In this document: positions 14,990-24,136 of the stretch, one piece after another
Position numbering within the stretch: the stretch's first letter is position 1
Layout: every line of letters starts with the position of its first letter
Made by a program: the position numbers and the translations under genes
DNA from: an uncultured Oscillospiraceae bacterium
GTDB lineage: Bacteria > Bacillota > Clostridia > Oscillospirales > Oscillospiraceae
Length of the DNA stretch: 64,000 bases
Direction: 5' to 3'
Assembly (NCBI GenBank): GCA_934631005.1
Contig: CAKTXA010000007.1
Location: forward strand, 1 to 64,000
The notes under the pieces: model-generated
Databases searched by the model: none
The model's input: the letters and a program-made list of their open reading frames with translations, nothing else
What the model was told of the DNA's origin: nothing

Positions 14990-16186
14990 ATGGAACAGGT
15001 AACATTTCAGGATCTCGGCCTGTCGCCGCAGATCCTGCAGGCCCTGGAACAAAAGGGCTACGGCTATCCCACCCGCATTCAGGCCGAGGCGATCGGCCCG
15101 CTGATGCAGTGGAAGGACGTCATCGCCAAGGCCCCCACGGGCACGGGCAAGACGTTTGCATTCGGCATCCCGATGATCGAGCACATCGACGCCGCGTCGG
15201 AGGAGCTGCAGGGGCTCATCCTCGCGCCCACGCGCGAGCTGGCCATCCAGATCTGTGACGAGCTGCGCGGGCTGCTGAAATTCTACAAGGACATCCGCGT
15301 GGCGGTCGTCTACGGCGGGGCGAAGATCGAGGGGCAGATCAGCCAGCTCAAAAAGCACCCGCAGATCGTCGTGGCCACGCCCGGGCGGCTGATGGATCAC
15401 TACAACCGCAAAACGCTGCGGCTGGACAAGGTCAGGACCGTCATTCTGGACGAGGCTGACCGGATGCTCGACATGGGCTTTTTTGACGATGTGACGAAGA
15501 TCATCGAAAAGATCAAAAACCGCAAAAATCTCGGGCTGTTTTCCGCCACCATCTCGCAGGAGGTGATGACGGTGTCGTGGATGTATCAGCGCGACGAGGT
15601 GGAGATCACCGTCCCCGCCGATCAGGAGAACCGGCCGGACATCGACCAGTACTCCATCACCGTCCCGCCGCTCGAGAAGATCAGCGTCGTCCTCAAGCTC
15701 CTGCGCACGATGCAGCCGGCGCGGTGCATCATCTTCTGCAACACGAAGGCGATGTGCCAGCGTCTCAGCGACGATCTGCGCCGCGCGGGCGTGGATGCCG
15801 ACTGCCTGCACGGTGATATTCGGCAGGCCACGCGCGAAAAGACCATGCGCACGTTCAAAGACGGCAAGCTCGCCGTGCTCATTGCCACGGATGTGGCGTC
15901 CCGCGGCATCGACGTGGACGATGTGGACATGGTCATCAACTACGACGTGCCGGAGGAGAACGAGTATTACATCCACCGCATCGGCCGGACCGGGCGCGCG
16001 AAGAAAAAGGGCATTGCCATCTCGGTCATCGGCACGTTCCCCGAGCAGGCCAAGCTCGATGAGATCGCGAAGTATTCGCACTATCAGGTGCAGAAGGTCA
16101 AATTCCTGGACGACGGCACGCTGGTGGCGGAGGAGCCGAAAAAGCCCGCCGCGCCCCCGACACGAGGCAGAAGGAGATTCCGTTGA
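14990..16186 (+). CDS. DEAD-box ATP-dependent RNA helicase
   Basis: 398-residue two-domain RNA helicase. It has the Q-motif region (FQDLGLSPQILQALEQKGY..PTRIQ), Walker A APTGTGKT (48-55), PTRELA, TPGR, Walker B ILDEADRML and SAT. The second RecA domain has SRGIDVDDVDMVINYDVP and HRIGRTGRA. The short basic tail (TRGRRRFR) may bind RNA. ATG 14990 is preferred over the ORF-opening ATG at 14957, which overlaps folA and has no good ribosome site. The next gene starts within its stop codon. Confidence 0.93.
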   Translation: MEQVTFQDLGLSPQILQALEQKGYGYPTRIQAEAIGPLMQWKDVIAKAPTGTGKTFAFGIPMIEHIDAASEELQGLILAPTRELAIQICDELRGLLKFYKDIRVAVVYGGAKIEGQISQLKKHPQIVVATPGRLMDHYNRKTLRLDKVRTVILDEADRMLDMGFFDDVTKIIEKIKNRKNLGLFSATISQEVMTVSWMYQRDEVEITVPADQENRPDIDQYSITVPPLEKISVVLKLLRTMQPARCIIFCNTKAMCQRLSDDLRRAGVDADCLHGDIRQATREKTMRTFKDGKLAVLIATDVASRGIDVDDVDMVINYDVPEENEYYIHRIGRTGRAKKKGIAISVIGTFPEQAKLDEIAKYSHYQVQKVKFLDDGTLVAEEPKKPAAPPTRGRRRFR

Positions 16187-17073
16187 CCGCCGCGGAGCGG
16201 GGGCTGCTGCTGCTCTGCTGCCCGCTGGGTGAGCCGGACGCGCCTGTGCTGACGATGGCGCAGTTCCGCACGCTCTCCGTGCGCGCGCACGCGCAGGCCT
16301 CCCGCCCCGGCGACCCTCTGCGGGAGCTGACGGCGCGGGATGTGCAGGCGCTTGGCTACGGCGCGGACGCGGCGGCGCGTATCGCGGCGCTGCTGGCGCG
16401 GGAACGGCAGCTGGACGAATACCTGACGTGGGTACGGCAGCGCGGCTTTGAGGCCGTGACGCGCATCAGCGCGGCCTTTCCGCCTGCGATCTCGGAGAAG
16501 ATGGGCATGAACGCCCCGCCGGTGCTGTTTACGCTGGGCGATCCGGCGCTGTTTCAGCGCCGCTGCGTTGCGCTCGTGGGCTCGCGCGCGCTGCACGCGC
16601 CGGGACGGCGCTTTGCCGAGACGGCCGGGCGGCTGGCCGCGGAGGAGGGCTATGTGCTCGTCTCCGGCGGGGCCAATGGCGCCGACAGCGCCGCGCAGGC
16701 GGCGTGTCTGGCCGCGGGCGGCAGCGTGATCGTGTTTACGGCGGGCAGGCTCCTCGACTGCGCGGCGCACGCGCGCGTTTTGTATGTGAGCGAGAGCGGC
16801 TGCGAGCAGCCGTTTTCCACGCCGCGCGCCATGAGCCGCAACCATCTCATCCACGCCATGGGCGAAAAGGCGCTTGTGGCGCAGTGCGCCTGCGGCGCGG
16901 GCGGCACGTGGCACGGGACGCTCGACAACCTGCGCGCGGGCTGGTCGCCGGTATTCGTAAATGACGACGGCTCAGACGGCGCAAGGGCCCTGTGCGAGCG
17001 CGGGGCGCAGCCGGTGCGCGAGCTGAAAACGTTGGCGGAATTGCAGCCCGAACAGCTTCAATTCCCGGTCTGA
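16183..17073 (+). CDS. DprA/Smf-like DNA-processing protein
   Basis: 296-residue protein with the SMF Rossmann-like fold: VALVGSRALHAPGRRFAE near 129-146, then VSGGANGADSAAQAACL. In DprA this fold loads RecA on single-stranded DNA. The N-terminal region (MTAAERGLLLLCC..) is consistent with a divergent helical domain. It lacks the long C-terminal winged helix of classical DprA and may be a paralog rather than the main competence DprA. The start is TTG 16183 (AAGGAGA 6 nt upstream), overlapping the helicase stop by 4 nt, so translation is probably coupled. Confidence 0.75.
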   Translation: MTAAERGLLLLCCPLGEPDAPVLTMAQFRTLSVRAHAQASRPGDPLRELTARDVQALGYGADAAARIAALLARERQLDEYLTWVRQRGFEAVTRISAAFPPAISEKMGMNAPPVLFTLGDPALFQRRCVALVGSRALHAPGRRFAETAGRLAAEEGYVLVSGGANGADSAAQAACLAAGGSVIVFTAGRLLDCAAHARVLYVSESGCEQPFSTPRAMSRNHLIHAMGEKALVAQCACGAGGTWHGTLDNLRAGWSPVFVNDDGSDGARALCERGAQPVRELKTLAELQPEQLQFPV

Positions 17074-17092
17074 GGGCAAATTTGATAAAATC

Positions 17093-17125
17093 GCGGGCGA
17101 GGGAATGTCCTACGCCCGCTTTTTG
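17093..17125 (+). terminator. Intrinsic terminator after DprA-like gene
   Basis: GCGGGCG (17093-17099) pairs with CGCCCGC (17113-17119), followed by TTTTTG. Confidence 0.8.
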
Positions 17126-17210
17126 TGCAATTTTGTAGTAGCTTTTCAGTTGAAAATCGCATATAATGACTACAACGCAGAAGTGAAAGGAGGGCCGCGG
17201 TATTTGCCGC

Positions 17211-17387
17211 CAGAAGCGCCGTGTTCCCGCTTTTTTGCGGGATGACGAGGAAGCGTGTGATCGAACGGATCGGCGGATGCACGCTCGCGCCGCCCGGGCG
17301 CGTGACACAGCCGACAAAGCCCGCGGGCAACTGCGGGACAAAACGACTGTGACCGGGAAGCAGACAAACGGACTGCGTGTTTGCCTG
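17211..17387 (+). ncRNA. glmS glucosamine-6-phosphate-activated ribozyme
   Basis: The 5' UTR of glmS contains the ribozyme core. A-GCGCC lies at 17215-17220, with the expected cleavage between A17215 and G17216. TGACGAGGAAGC, GATCGGCGGATGC, the GACACAGCCGACAAAGCCC pseudoknot strand, GCGGGACAAAACGACTGTG and a closing hairpin near 17361-17387 follow. Order and spacing match the class of self-cleaving riboswitch that cuts the mRNA when glucosamine-6-phosphate binds, reducing GlmS production. An upstream TATAAT (17162-17167) is the likely -10 element; no good -35 is visible. The 3' boundary is approximate. Confidence 0.92.
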
Positions 17388-17412
17388 AGAATTTTCAGGA
17401 GGACAATTTGAT

Positions 17413-19248
17413 ATGTGTGGTATCGTTGGATACGTCGGACAGGAGCAGGCGGCGCCCATTTTGCTGGAGGGGCTGTCACGGCTGGAGTACCGCGGCTATG
17501 ACTCGGCGGGCATCTGCGTGAGCCGGGACGGGCGGCTGCAGCTGGAAAAATCGAAGGGACGGCTGCAGAACCTGATCGAAAAGACCGAAAACGGCGCACG
17601 GCTGCCTGGCACGCTCGGCATCGGACACACCCGCTGGGCGACCCACGGCGAGCCGAACGACTGCAACTCCCATCCGCATCTGAGCCAGGGCGGCAAGATC
17701 GCGCTGGTGCACAACGGCATCATTGAGAACTATCTGGAGCTGCGGCAGTTTTTGCTGGGCAAGGGCGTGCACTTCGCGTCTGAGACCGACAGCGAGGTCG
17801 TGGCGCAGCTTCTGGAGTATTACTATAACGAGACCGGCAGCGTGCTTGACGCGCTGTATATGGTCCTGCACCGCATCGAGGGCGCGTATGCCTTCGGCAT
17901 CCTCTGCGCCGACGAGCCGGACCGCATCTACGCCGCGCGCAAGGACGCGCCGCTGCTGCTGGGCTTTGGCGAGGGGTGCAATTTCATCGCCTCGGACGTG
18001 ACGGCGCTGGTGAAGCATACGCGGACCGTGGCGTACATGGAGGACGGCGAGGTCGCCGTGCTCACGCGGGACTCGATCCGCGTGTTTGACGCGATGGAGC
18101 AGCCGGTCGAAAAGCCGCGGCACTATGTGGACTGGGAGATCTCGGCGGCGGAAAAGGGCGGCTATCCGCACTTTATGCTGAAAGAAATTATGGAGGAGCC
18201 GGACGCCATCCGGCGCACCATCAGCCCGCGGCTCAAGGGCGGGCGCATCGCGCTGGACGATCTGACGCTTACGCGGGAGGAGCTGGAGCGCTTCTCGCGC
18301 ATCTGCATCATCGCCTGCGGGTCGTCGTATCACGTGGGCGTGATCGGAAAATACAACATCGAAAAGCTCGCCCGTATCCCTGTGGAGGTCACGCTGGCGT
18401 CCGAATTCCGCTACTGTGACCCTCTGGTGGATGAAAAGACGCTCGTCGTCGTCATCAGCCAGTCCGGCGAAACGCTGGACACCATGGCCGCCATGCGCGA
18501 GGCTAGAGCGCGCGGGGCGCGGGTGCTGTCCATCGTGAATGTGGTCGGTAGCTCCATTGCCCGTGAGTCGGACGACGTGCTCTACACCTGGGCCGGGCCG
18601 GAGATCGCCGTGGCCACGACGAAGGCATACTCCACGCAGCTGATTTTGCTTGACATGATCGCGCTGTACTTTGCCGACACGCTGGGACGCATCGCGCCGG
18701 AGCGCTATCAGGCGCTGGTGGATGAGATCTCGCGGCTGCCGGAGAAAATGGAGACCATTCTGCAGGACTGCAAGAGCATCCAGCACTTCGCCAGCCAGTA
18801 TTTTAATCACGACTCCATCTTCTTCATCGGGCGGAACCTCGATTACGCGCTGGGGCTGGAGGGCTCTCTCAAGCTCAAGGAGATCTCGTATATCCACTCG
18901 GAGGCGTATGCCTCGGGCGAACTCAAGCACGGCACGATCTCGCTCGTGGAGCAGGGGACGCTCGTGGTGGCGCTGAGCACGTATTCGCCGCTGTTTGACA
19001 AGGCGATGAGCAACGTGGTGGAGGTCAAGGCGCGCGGCGCGCAGGTGCTGGCGCTCACAACGGCGCGGCACCGCGCCGAGATGGAAAAGAACGCCGACGC
19101 CATCCTCACCATCCCCGAGACGGAGGATATGTTCCTGCCGTCCCTGGGCGTCATCCCGCTGCAGCTGTTCGCCTACTACATGGCCCTCCAACGCGGCTGC
19201 GATATTGATAAGCCCAGAAATCTGGCAAAGAGCGTGACGGTTGAATAA
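17413..19248 (+). CDS. glmS: Glutamine--fructose-6-phosphate aminotransferase
   Basis: 611-residue enzyme making glucosamine-6-phosphate from fructose-6-phosphate and glutamine, the first step toward UDP-GlcNAc and peptidoglycan. Cys2 (MCGIVGYVG) is the N-terminal nucleophile of the glutaminase domain (1-230), with GHTRWATHGEP. Two SIS domains follow (ACGSSYHVGVIGKY and the second near 460-560), and the C-terminus ends RNLAKSVTVE as in the family. Controlled by the ribozyme in its leader; an AGGAGG site precedes the ATG. A strong terminator closes the unit. Confidence 0.98.
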   Translation: MCGIVGYVGQEQAAPILLEGLSRLEYRGYDSAGICVSRDGRLQLEKSKGRLQNLIEKTENGARLPGTLGIGHTRWATHGEPNDCNSHPHLSQGGKIALVHNGIIENYLELRQFLLGKGVHFASETDSEVVAQLLEYYYNETGSVLDALYMVLHRIEGAYAFGILCADEPDRIYAARKDAPLLLGFGEGCNFIASDVTALVKHTRTVAYMEDGEVAVLTRDSIRVFDAMEQPVEKPRHYVDWEISAAEKGGYPHFMLKEIMEEPDAIRRTISPRLKGGRIALDDLTLTREELERFSRICIIACGSSYHVGVIGKYNIEKLARIPVEVTLASEFRYCDPLVDEKTLVVVISQSGETLDTMAAMREARARGARVLSIVNVVGSSIARESDDVLYTWAGPEIAVATTKAYSTQLILLDMIALYFADTLGRIAPERYQALVDEISRLPEKMETILQDCKSIQHFASQYFNHDSIFFIGRNLDYALGLEGSLKLKEISYIHSEAYASGELKHGTISLVEQGTLVVALSTYSPLFDKAMSNVVEVKARGAQVLALTTARHRAEMEKNADAILTIPETEDMFLPSLGVIPLQLFAYYMALQRGCDIDKPRNLAKSVTVE

Positions 19249-19255
19249 AAAAGGG

Positions 19256-19290
19256 ATCGCCCCCGGATGTACCATCCGGGGGCGATTTTT
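19256..19290 (+). terminator. Intrinsic terminator after glmS
   Basis: A 14-bp perfect stem (19256-19269 with 19273-19286, loop TAC) followed by TTTT. Confidence 0.93.
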
Positions 19291-19345
19291 ATGTTATTTG
19301 TAGGGGCCGATGACCCGCTCTGCCCCTTTGCGATGCCTTACGTTT

Positions 19346-19703
19346 TTCGTCGTAACGTAGGGGAGGGGCTTGCCCCTCCCGTTGGTACGCGGCATCGTTC
19401 TTTTTCGGCAGTGCCGATTCGCAGAAGTCCCTTGGCTTCCCCTGGGGGAAGCTGTCTGCGGAGCGTTAGCGGAGCAGACTGATGAGGGTCGGGGAGCAGT
19501 TGCGCTTTGCTGAGCATGCAAAGCTATGCGCAAGTGCTCCCCGGCCCTCATCCGGCTCGCTGCGCTCGCCACCTTCCCCGAGGGGAAGGCAAGAGGTGCC
19601 TGCATTTCGCCGCTGCGTCGGGGATTCGACAGCGCGTACTAACTTATTCACTATTCACTCTTCACTATTACTTCAAAGCGCCCCTCCCCTACATTACGAC
19701 GAA
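19346..19703. repeat. Palindromic intergenic element, family 1 copy D (complete)
   Basis: Both termini are present (TTCGTCGTAACGTAGGGG at 19346; CCCTACATTACGACGAA ending 19703). The central segment is GTTGCGCTTTGCTGAGCATGC. A 31-nt module at 19647-19677 recurs as its reverse complement beside copy E (30902-30932). It separates glmS from the convergent amidohydrolase gene. The 19291-19345 stretch holds a TAGGGGCCGATGACC fragment resembling one at 27801. Confidence 0.88.
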
Positions 19704-19746
19704 AAACGCACACCCCTACGGGGCGCTGCGCGAGGGTTGGACGTAC

Positions 19747-21192
19747 TCAATCAATGCTCTCTCCCGCGATGACTGGCTTGGCGTCCGGGGGGATGGGGCA
19801 GGTGTAGCTGCCGCCGAGGGACTGGAACTCGGCCTGCGCGGCCTGGAGAACGGCGGGCTTTGTGAACAGGTCCCAGGCTGTGGCGGCGAGGACGCGGGCG
19901 GCCAGCAGCATGCCCTTGTGCGCGATGCCGGACTTTCCGCAGCTGACCTCCTGCCAGCTGTGCCCCGGCGTGCCGTTCGGGACGGTGGCGGCGTGGATCT
20001 GCACGGTGGGCGTCTGACGGCTCACGTCGCCGACGTCGGTCGAGCCGGGCTCGATGGCGTTTGAGTGATAGAGCGGCATGAGGAACTCGTTGAGCGCGCA
20101 GGCGTTGTCCTGCGTCTTTTCGCGCACAAAGCGCGCGATCTTTGCGTCGTGCGGCGTGGCAAAGCCGGGGAGCTTCGCCTTTTCATACGTTTTGGAGAGC
20201 TTTTCGGCAAATTCGCGCTCCTCCGGCGTATAGTCCGGCAGCTTGGCGGCGGCGAAATTTTCGTAAGCCAGCTGCTCCAGCGTCTCATTCGGCAGCGTGT
20301 CGGCTGTGCCGTCGATGAAGCGGCGGGTGACGGCAGTGTCGGTCATCATGGCCGCGCCCTGTGCGATGCGGTCAACGCGCTCGGCGAGCTTCAGGATGTT
20401 CGGCACATTGTCCGCCCGCAGCATATACAGCACCTGCGCGCGCGGCTGCACGACGTTGGGAGACAATCCGCCCGCGTCGGTGATGGCGTAGTGCACGCCG
20501 TGATAGGGCGGAATGTGCTCGCGCAAAAACTGCACGCCCACGTTCATCAGCTCCGCCGCATCCAGCGCGCTGCGGCCGAGATACGGGCAGCCCGCCGCGT
20601 GCGCGGCGATGCCGGTGAATTTGTACTCCACCTGATAGGAAGCAAGGCAGCTGCCGGTGACGACCTCGTTCACGTCCTCCGGGTGCCAGGTGAGCGCGGC
20701 GTCGAGGTGCTGGAACACGCCCTCGCGGGCCATGAACGCCTTGCCCGCGCCGCCCTCCTCGCCGGGGCAGCCGTAAAATACGACCGTGCCGCTGCCATCC
20801 GGGAGCCGCTCCAGCGCGTGCTTGACCGCGGCGGCCGCCGCCAGCGCGCCCGCGCCGAGCAGATTGTGCCCGCAGCCGTGCCCGGCCCCGCCGGGGACGC
20901 ATTCCTTACGCTCCAGCGCGCCCGCGACCTGCGACAGGCTGTCGAGCGCGTCATATTCGCCCAGAATGCCGATGACGGGCCGTCCGGAGCCAAACGTGCC
21001 GGAGAAGGCCGTGGGCACGCCCGCGATGCCGGTTTCGACCGTGAAGCCGAGGCCCTTCAGCACCGCGCAGTAGCGCTCCATCGCGCCGTATTCGCGCAGC
21101 GACAGCTCGGGGTGATCCCAAATATCGTCACTGAGCCGCGTAAAGACGGCGGCGTTTTCTTCCAGATACGAAAACAGAGTCTGCTTTTCCAT
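19747..21192 (-). CDS. M20 family amidohydrolase (AbgB-like)
   Basis: 481-residue metallohydrolase resembling p-aminobenzoyl-glutamate hydrolase subunit B and related N-acyl amino acid hydrolases. Metal-ligand motifs are GILGEYDAL, GGAGHGCGHNLLGAGALAAA and YGCPGEEGGAGKAFM. A dimerisation insert is visible mid-protein (FTGIAAHAAGCPYLGRSALDAAE). ATG 21192 is chosen because GGAGG lies 5 nt upstream; the longer frame would need TTG. It lies 57 nt after an amino-acid ABC ATPase gene on the same strand, suggesting hydrolysis of an imported amino-acid conjugate. The substrate is not determined by sequence. Confidence 0.88.
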   Translation of the reverse strand: MEKQTLFSYLEENAAVFTRLSDDIWDHPELSLREYGAMERYCAVLKGLGFTVETGIAGVPTAFSGTFGSGRPVIGILGEYDALDSLSQVAGALERKECVPGGAGHGCGHNLLGAGALAAAAAVKHALERLPDGSGTVVFYGCPGEEGGAGKAFMAREGVFQHLDAALTWHPEDVNEVVTGSCLASYQVEYKFTGIAAHAAGCPYLGRSALDAAELMNVGVQFLREHIPPYHGVHYAITDAGGLSPNVVQPRAQVLYMLRADNVPNILKLAERVDRIAQGAAMMTDTAVTRRFIDGTADTLPNETLEQLAYENFAAAKLPDYTPEEREFAEKLSKTYEKAKLPGFATPHDAKIARFVREKTQDNACALNEFLMPLYHSNAIEPGSTDVGDVSRQTPTVQIHAATVPNGTPGHSWQEVSCGKSGIAHKGMLLAARVLAATAWDLFTKPAVLQAAQAEFQSLGGSYTCPIPPDAKPVIAGESID

Positions 21193-21249
21193 AAAAACCT
21201 CCAAAAAAGGCGGCGCCCGCGCCCACGCGCAGACGCCGCTGTGATGTCA

Positions 21250-22020
21250 TTACAAAACCTTTGCGAGGAAATCCTGCAGCCGCTCGCTCTGCGGGTGGTC
21301 GAAAATGTCCGCGGGCGCGCCCTGCTCGATGAGCTTGCCGTCGGCCATAAAGAGCACGCGGTTGCCGACCTCCTTCGCAAAGCCCATCTCGTGCGTGACC
21401 ACGACCATGGTCATGCCGCCCAGCGCCAGCTCCTTCATGACCTCCAGCACCTCGCCGACCATCTCGGGGTCAAGCGCGCTCGTCGGCTCGTCAAAGAGCA
21501 TGACCTCGGGCTCCATCATCAGCGCGCGCACGATGGCAACACGCTGCTTCTGCCCGCCAGAGAGCTGGATGGGGTAGGCGTCGGCACGGTCGGCAAGGCC
21601 CACGCGGGCCAGCAGCCCCAGCGCCTTCTGCTCGGCCTCGGCTTTGTTCATATGCTTGACCTGCACGGGCGCGAGCGTCATATTGTCGAGGATCGTCATA
21701 TGCGGGAAGAGGTTAAAATGCTGGAAGACCATACCCATTTTCTGCCGGTGCTGGTCGATGTTCAGCTTGTGCATCTTGCCGTCGGCGCTCTTTTCGCGCT
21801 TTTTGGTGATGTCCACGCCGTCAAAGACGATGCTGCCGCCCGTGGGCTGCTCCAGCAGGTTGAGCGAGCGCAGGAAGGTAGACTTGCCGCTGCCGGACGG
21901 GCCGATGACGACCATCACGTCGCCGCGGTCAATGTCCACGCTCACACCGTCGAGCGCCTTGATCGCGCCGCGGTTATAATATTTTTTCAGGTCCTTGACC
22001 TCGATCAGCTTCTGGCTCAT
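21250..22020 (-). CDS. Polar amino acid ABC transporter ATPase (GlnQ-type)
   Basis: 256-residue ATPase. Walker A GPSGSGKST, Q-loop GMVFQHFNLFPHMT, signature LSGGQKQR, Walker B VMLFDEPTSALDP and H-loop VVTHEMGFA are all intact. The family energises uptake of amino acids through a periplasmic-type binding protein and a permease dimer. It overlaps the permease gene by 4 nt and is the third gene of ABC cassette 2 (binding protein, permease, ATPase). Confidence 0.95.
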   Translation of the reverse strand: MSQKLIEVKDLKKYYNRGAIKALDGVSVDIDRGDVMVVIGPSGSGKSTFLRSLNLLEQPTGGSIVFDGVDITKKREKSADGKMHKLNIDQHRQKMGMVFQHFNLFPHMTILDNMTLAPVQVKHMNKAEAEQKALGLLARVGLADRADAYPIQLSGGQKQRVAIVRALMMEPEVMLFDEPTSALDPEMVGEVLEVMKELALGGMTMVVVTHEMGFAKEVGNRVLFMADGKLIEQGAPADIFDHPQSERLQDFLAKVL

Positions 22021-22904
22021 TTCGTCTCCTCCTCCGTCGGGACCATGATGACCGGCTGCGCGCCCGCCCCGGCAAAGCCCAGCTTGCGCTTGCGCTCGCG
22101 CGGATGCGAGCCTGTATTGCCGTTGCGCCGGTCGCCCGCGCTCATTTTCTTTTCAAAGTGGGCGATGATCTTGGACGTCGGGAACGTCAGGCAGAAGTAC
22201 AGTGCCGTCGCGATGACCAGCGGCTCGGCGATGACGAACGTCGCGCCCTTTACGGCGGCCACGGCGCTCATAATATCCTGCACGCCGATGGTGTAGCAGA
22301 TGGACGACTCCTTGATGATGGTGACGAATTCGTTCGCGATGGCGGGCAGGATGTTTTTGATGGCCTGCGGCAGGATGATGAAGCGCATCGTCTTGAGCTG
22401 GCTCATGCCAAGGCTGCGCGCGGCTTCGGTCTGGCCGCCGTCGATGGACTGGATGCCGGAGCGGATGATCTCGGACAGGTACGCGCCCGAGTTGAGCGCC
22501 AGCGCCACCACGCCCGGGAAGAACCGGTCAAAGCGGATGAAGCCGAAGAGCTTGAAGCCCGGCAGCACGCTGACGTTTGCGAACACGACATAGTAGATGA
22601 CAAACAGCTGCACCAGCATCGGCGTGGCGCGGAACAGCTCCACGTACGCCGTGGCGATGGATTTGATGGGATTGAAGCGGCTCAGGGCGTACCAGAAGCC
22701 CTCCCGGCTTTGCAGCCTCCGCTGCGCATCCGTAGACAGGAACCGGAACACATTCAGATCGGACAGCCGCGCCACGGCCAAGATCAGCGCCAGAATGAAG
22801 CCGAAGATGACCGTGAGTGCGGAGAGCGAGACGGTGCACGCCACGCCCTGCCAGAACAGGTCCATATAGCGGAATACTTTTTCGAATTTTACAGCGGAAA
22901 GCAT
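22017..22904 (-). CDS. Polar amino acid ABC transporter permease (cassette 2)
   Basis: 295-residue His/Glu/Gln/Arg-type permease with about five membrane spans. The EAA-loop region is SGIQSIDGGQTEAARSLGMSQLKTMRFIILPQAIKNILPAIANEF, in overlapping pieces near residues 155-200. An unusual cytosolic stretch (STDAQRRLQSREGFWYALSRF) lies after the second span. The C-terminal tail (HPRERKRKLGFAGAGAQ) is longer than usual. AAAGGGGAAAACCG precedes ATG 22904. A hairpin separates it from the upstream binding-protein gene. Confidence 0.92.
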   Translation of the reverse strand: MLSAVKFEKVFRYMDLFWQGVACTVSLSALTVIFGFILALILAVARLSDLNVFRFLSTDAQRRLQSREGFWYALSRFNPIKSIATAYVELFRATPMLVQLFVIYYVVFANVSVLPGFKLFGFIRFDRFFPGVVALALNSGAYLSEIIRSGIQSIDGGQTEAARSLGMSQLKTMRFIILPQAIKNILPAIANEFVTIIKESSICYTIGVQDIMSAVAAVKGATFVIAEPLVIATALYFCLTFPTSKIIAHFEKKMSAGDRRNGNTGSHPRERKRKLGFAGAGAQPVIMVPTEEETK

Positions 22905-22935
22905 CGGTTTTCCCCTTTCTCATAAAGCGCCCGAA

Positions 22936-22956
22936 ATCCTCCCCAGTGGGGAGGAT
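22936..22956 (-). promoter_or_regulatory. Intercistronic hairpin after binding-protein gene (cassette 2)
   Basis: ATCCTCCCC (22936-22944) pairs perfectly with GGGGAGGAT (22948-22956), loop AGT, with no T-run. Such stems downstream of binding-protein genes commonly stabilise the upstream mRNA; that role here is inferred. Confidence 0.6.
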
Positions 22957-22982
22957 CGGGTCGGATAGGATCAGTTTACAGC

Positions 22983-23897
22983 TTAGCCCTCGAAGTTGTC
23001 AAGCAGGCCCTCGTAGACGCTGCCGCTGGCAAGCTCGTTCGCCTCGGCGACGAAGCTGTCCATGCTGCCGTCCGCCAGCGCGGCGGCGATGGCTTCATTG
23101 ACACCGGCAAGCAGCTCGCTGTTGCCCTTTACAACGCCGATGGAAGAACCGGCGACGTCATACGGCACCTCCAGCGCCACGCACAGCTCGGGGTAGTTTT
23201 TGGCGTAGCTCTCGGCCACGGCGGTCTCGATGTAAGCGCCGTCCAGCTTGCCGCCGATGAGCTCGGCAATGATGTCGGTGACCTTGGTCAGCAGGACGAT
23301 GTCGGCGTCAGGGCTGTTTTCCTCAGCCAGGCCGACCTGGATGGAGCCGGTCTGCGCGCCGATGGAATACTCGGCCTTGTTGGTGGAAGCGAGATCCGGG
23401 AACTTGTCGGCATTGGCCTGCAGGCACACGAAGGACTGGCCGCCGAGGTAGTAGATGTCGGAGAAGTCCATGGCATCAGCGCGCTCGGGATCGGGGGACA
23501 GGCCCGCCATGCCGAGGTCAACAGTGCCGTTGGCCAGCTCGGCCAGCACGCCGTCAAAGTCCATCGGGATGATCTCAAGCTCCAGGCCGAGGTAGTCGGC
23601 GACGTACTTGGCCAGCGCCGGGTCAAAGCCTGCCAGCTGCGGATCGCCGTTTTCGTCGATGGCGTAGAACTCATACGGCGCAAAGTCCGGGGACGTGGCA
23701 ACGGTCAGCTTGCCGGGGGTGACGGTGGTGATGGCGGGCGCGGCGTCCTCAGCGGGAGCGTCGGCGGCTGCGGGAGTCTCGGCCGCGGCCGGGGTCTCGG
23801 CAGCTGCGGGAGCATCGGCGGATGCGGACTTGCCGGCGCAGGCCGCCAGACTCAGTACCATGCACAGGCACAGCAGAAGAGCAAGAAGCTTTTTCAT
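22983..23897 (-). CDS. Amino acid ABC transporter substrate-binding lipoprotein (cassette 2)
   Basis: 304-residue SBP_bac_3 family protein. The lipoprotein signal ends LSLAACAGK, followed by an Ala/Pro/Glu-rich linker with repeated PAAAET units (about residues 27-55). The bilobed binding domain starts at GKLTVATSPDFAPYEFYAIDENG and includes AGFDPALAKYVADYLGLELEIIPMDF, in overlapping pieces. ATG 23897 is favoured over two upstream in-frame ATGs because GGAGGA is 7 nt away. The ligand is a polar amino acid or derivative; the exact one cannot be read. Confidence 0.92.
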   Translation of the reverse strand: MKKLLALLLCLCMVLSLAACAGKSASADAPAAAETPAAAETPAAADAPAEDAAPAITTVTPGKLTVATSPDFAPYEFYAIDENGDPQLAGFDPALAKYVADYLGLELEIIPMDFDGVLAELANGTVDLGMAGLSPDPERADAMDFSDIYYLGGQSFVCLQANADKFPDLASTNKAEYSIGAQTGSIQVGLAEENSPDADIVLLTKVTDIIAELIGGKLDGAYIETAVAESYAKNYPELCVALEVPYDVAGSSIGVVKGNSELLAGVNEAIAAALADGSMDSFVAEANELASGSVYEGLLDNFEG

Positions 23898-23950
23898 GTT
23901 CATTTCCTCCATAATGGCCCCGGTGTCGCGGGGCGTTCTTTATGGTCCTA

Positions 23951-23979
23951 AGTATACACACGAGATGAATAAAAATCAA
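23951..23979 (-). promoter_or_regulatory. Promoter of ABC cassette 2
   Basis: On the minus strand TTGATT (23979-23974) and TATACT (23956-23951) with a 17-bp spacer, about 55 nt upstream of the binding-protein start. Confidence 0.75.
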
Positions 23980-24075
23980 CCCCTATTTTGAAAAAACTTG
24001 CACAACGATCCGGATTTTACGGAAAATAATGCGGTCAATATGCACAAATTAGGCATTATTTGCAAAAAATTCAGA

Positions 24076-24120
24076 ATAAAAAATGAATATATGCAAATTC
24101 TGCATTTGCATATATTCATT
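24076..24120 (-). terminator. AT-rich intrinsic terminator after ABC cassette 1
   Basis: A 17-bp perfect inverted repeat (24082-24098 with 24104-24120, loop TCTGC), AATGAATATATGCAAAT and its complement. Read on the minus strand it is followed by a T-rich run (24081-24076). The stem is unusually AT-rich for this genome. Confidence 0.75.
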
Positions 24121-24136
24121 AAAATTTGAATATTAC

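Noticed and set aside
17150..17167. TTGAAA (17150) with TATAAT (17162) as glmS promoter
   Set aside because: The spacing is 6 bp, too short. The -10 box may be real but a -35 was not found.
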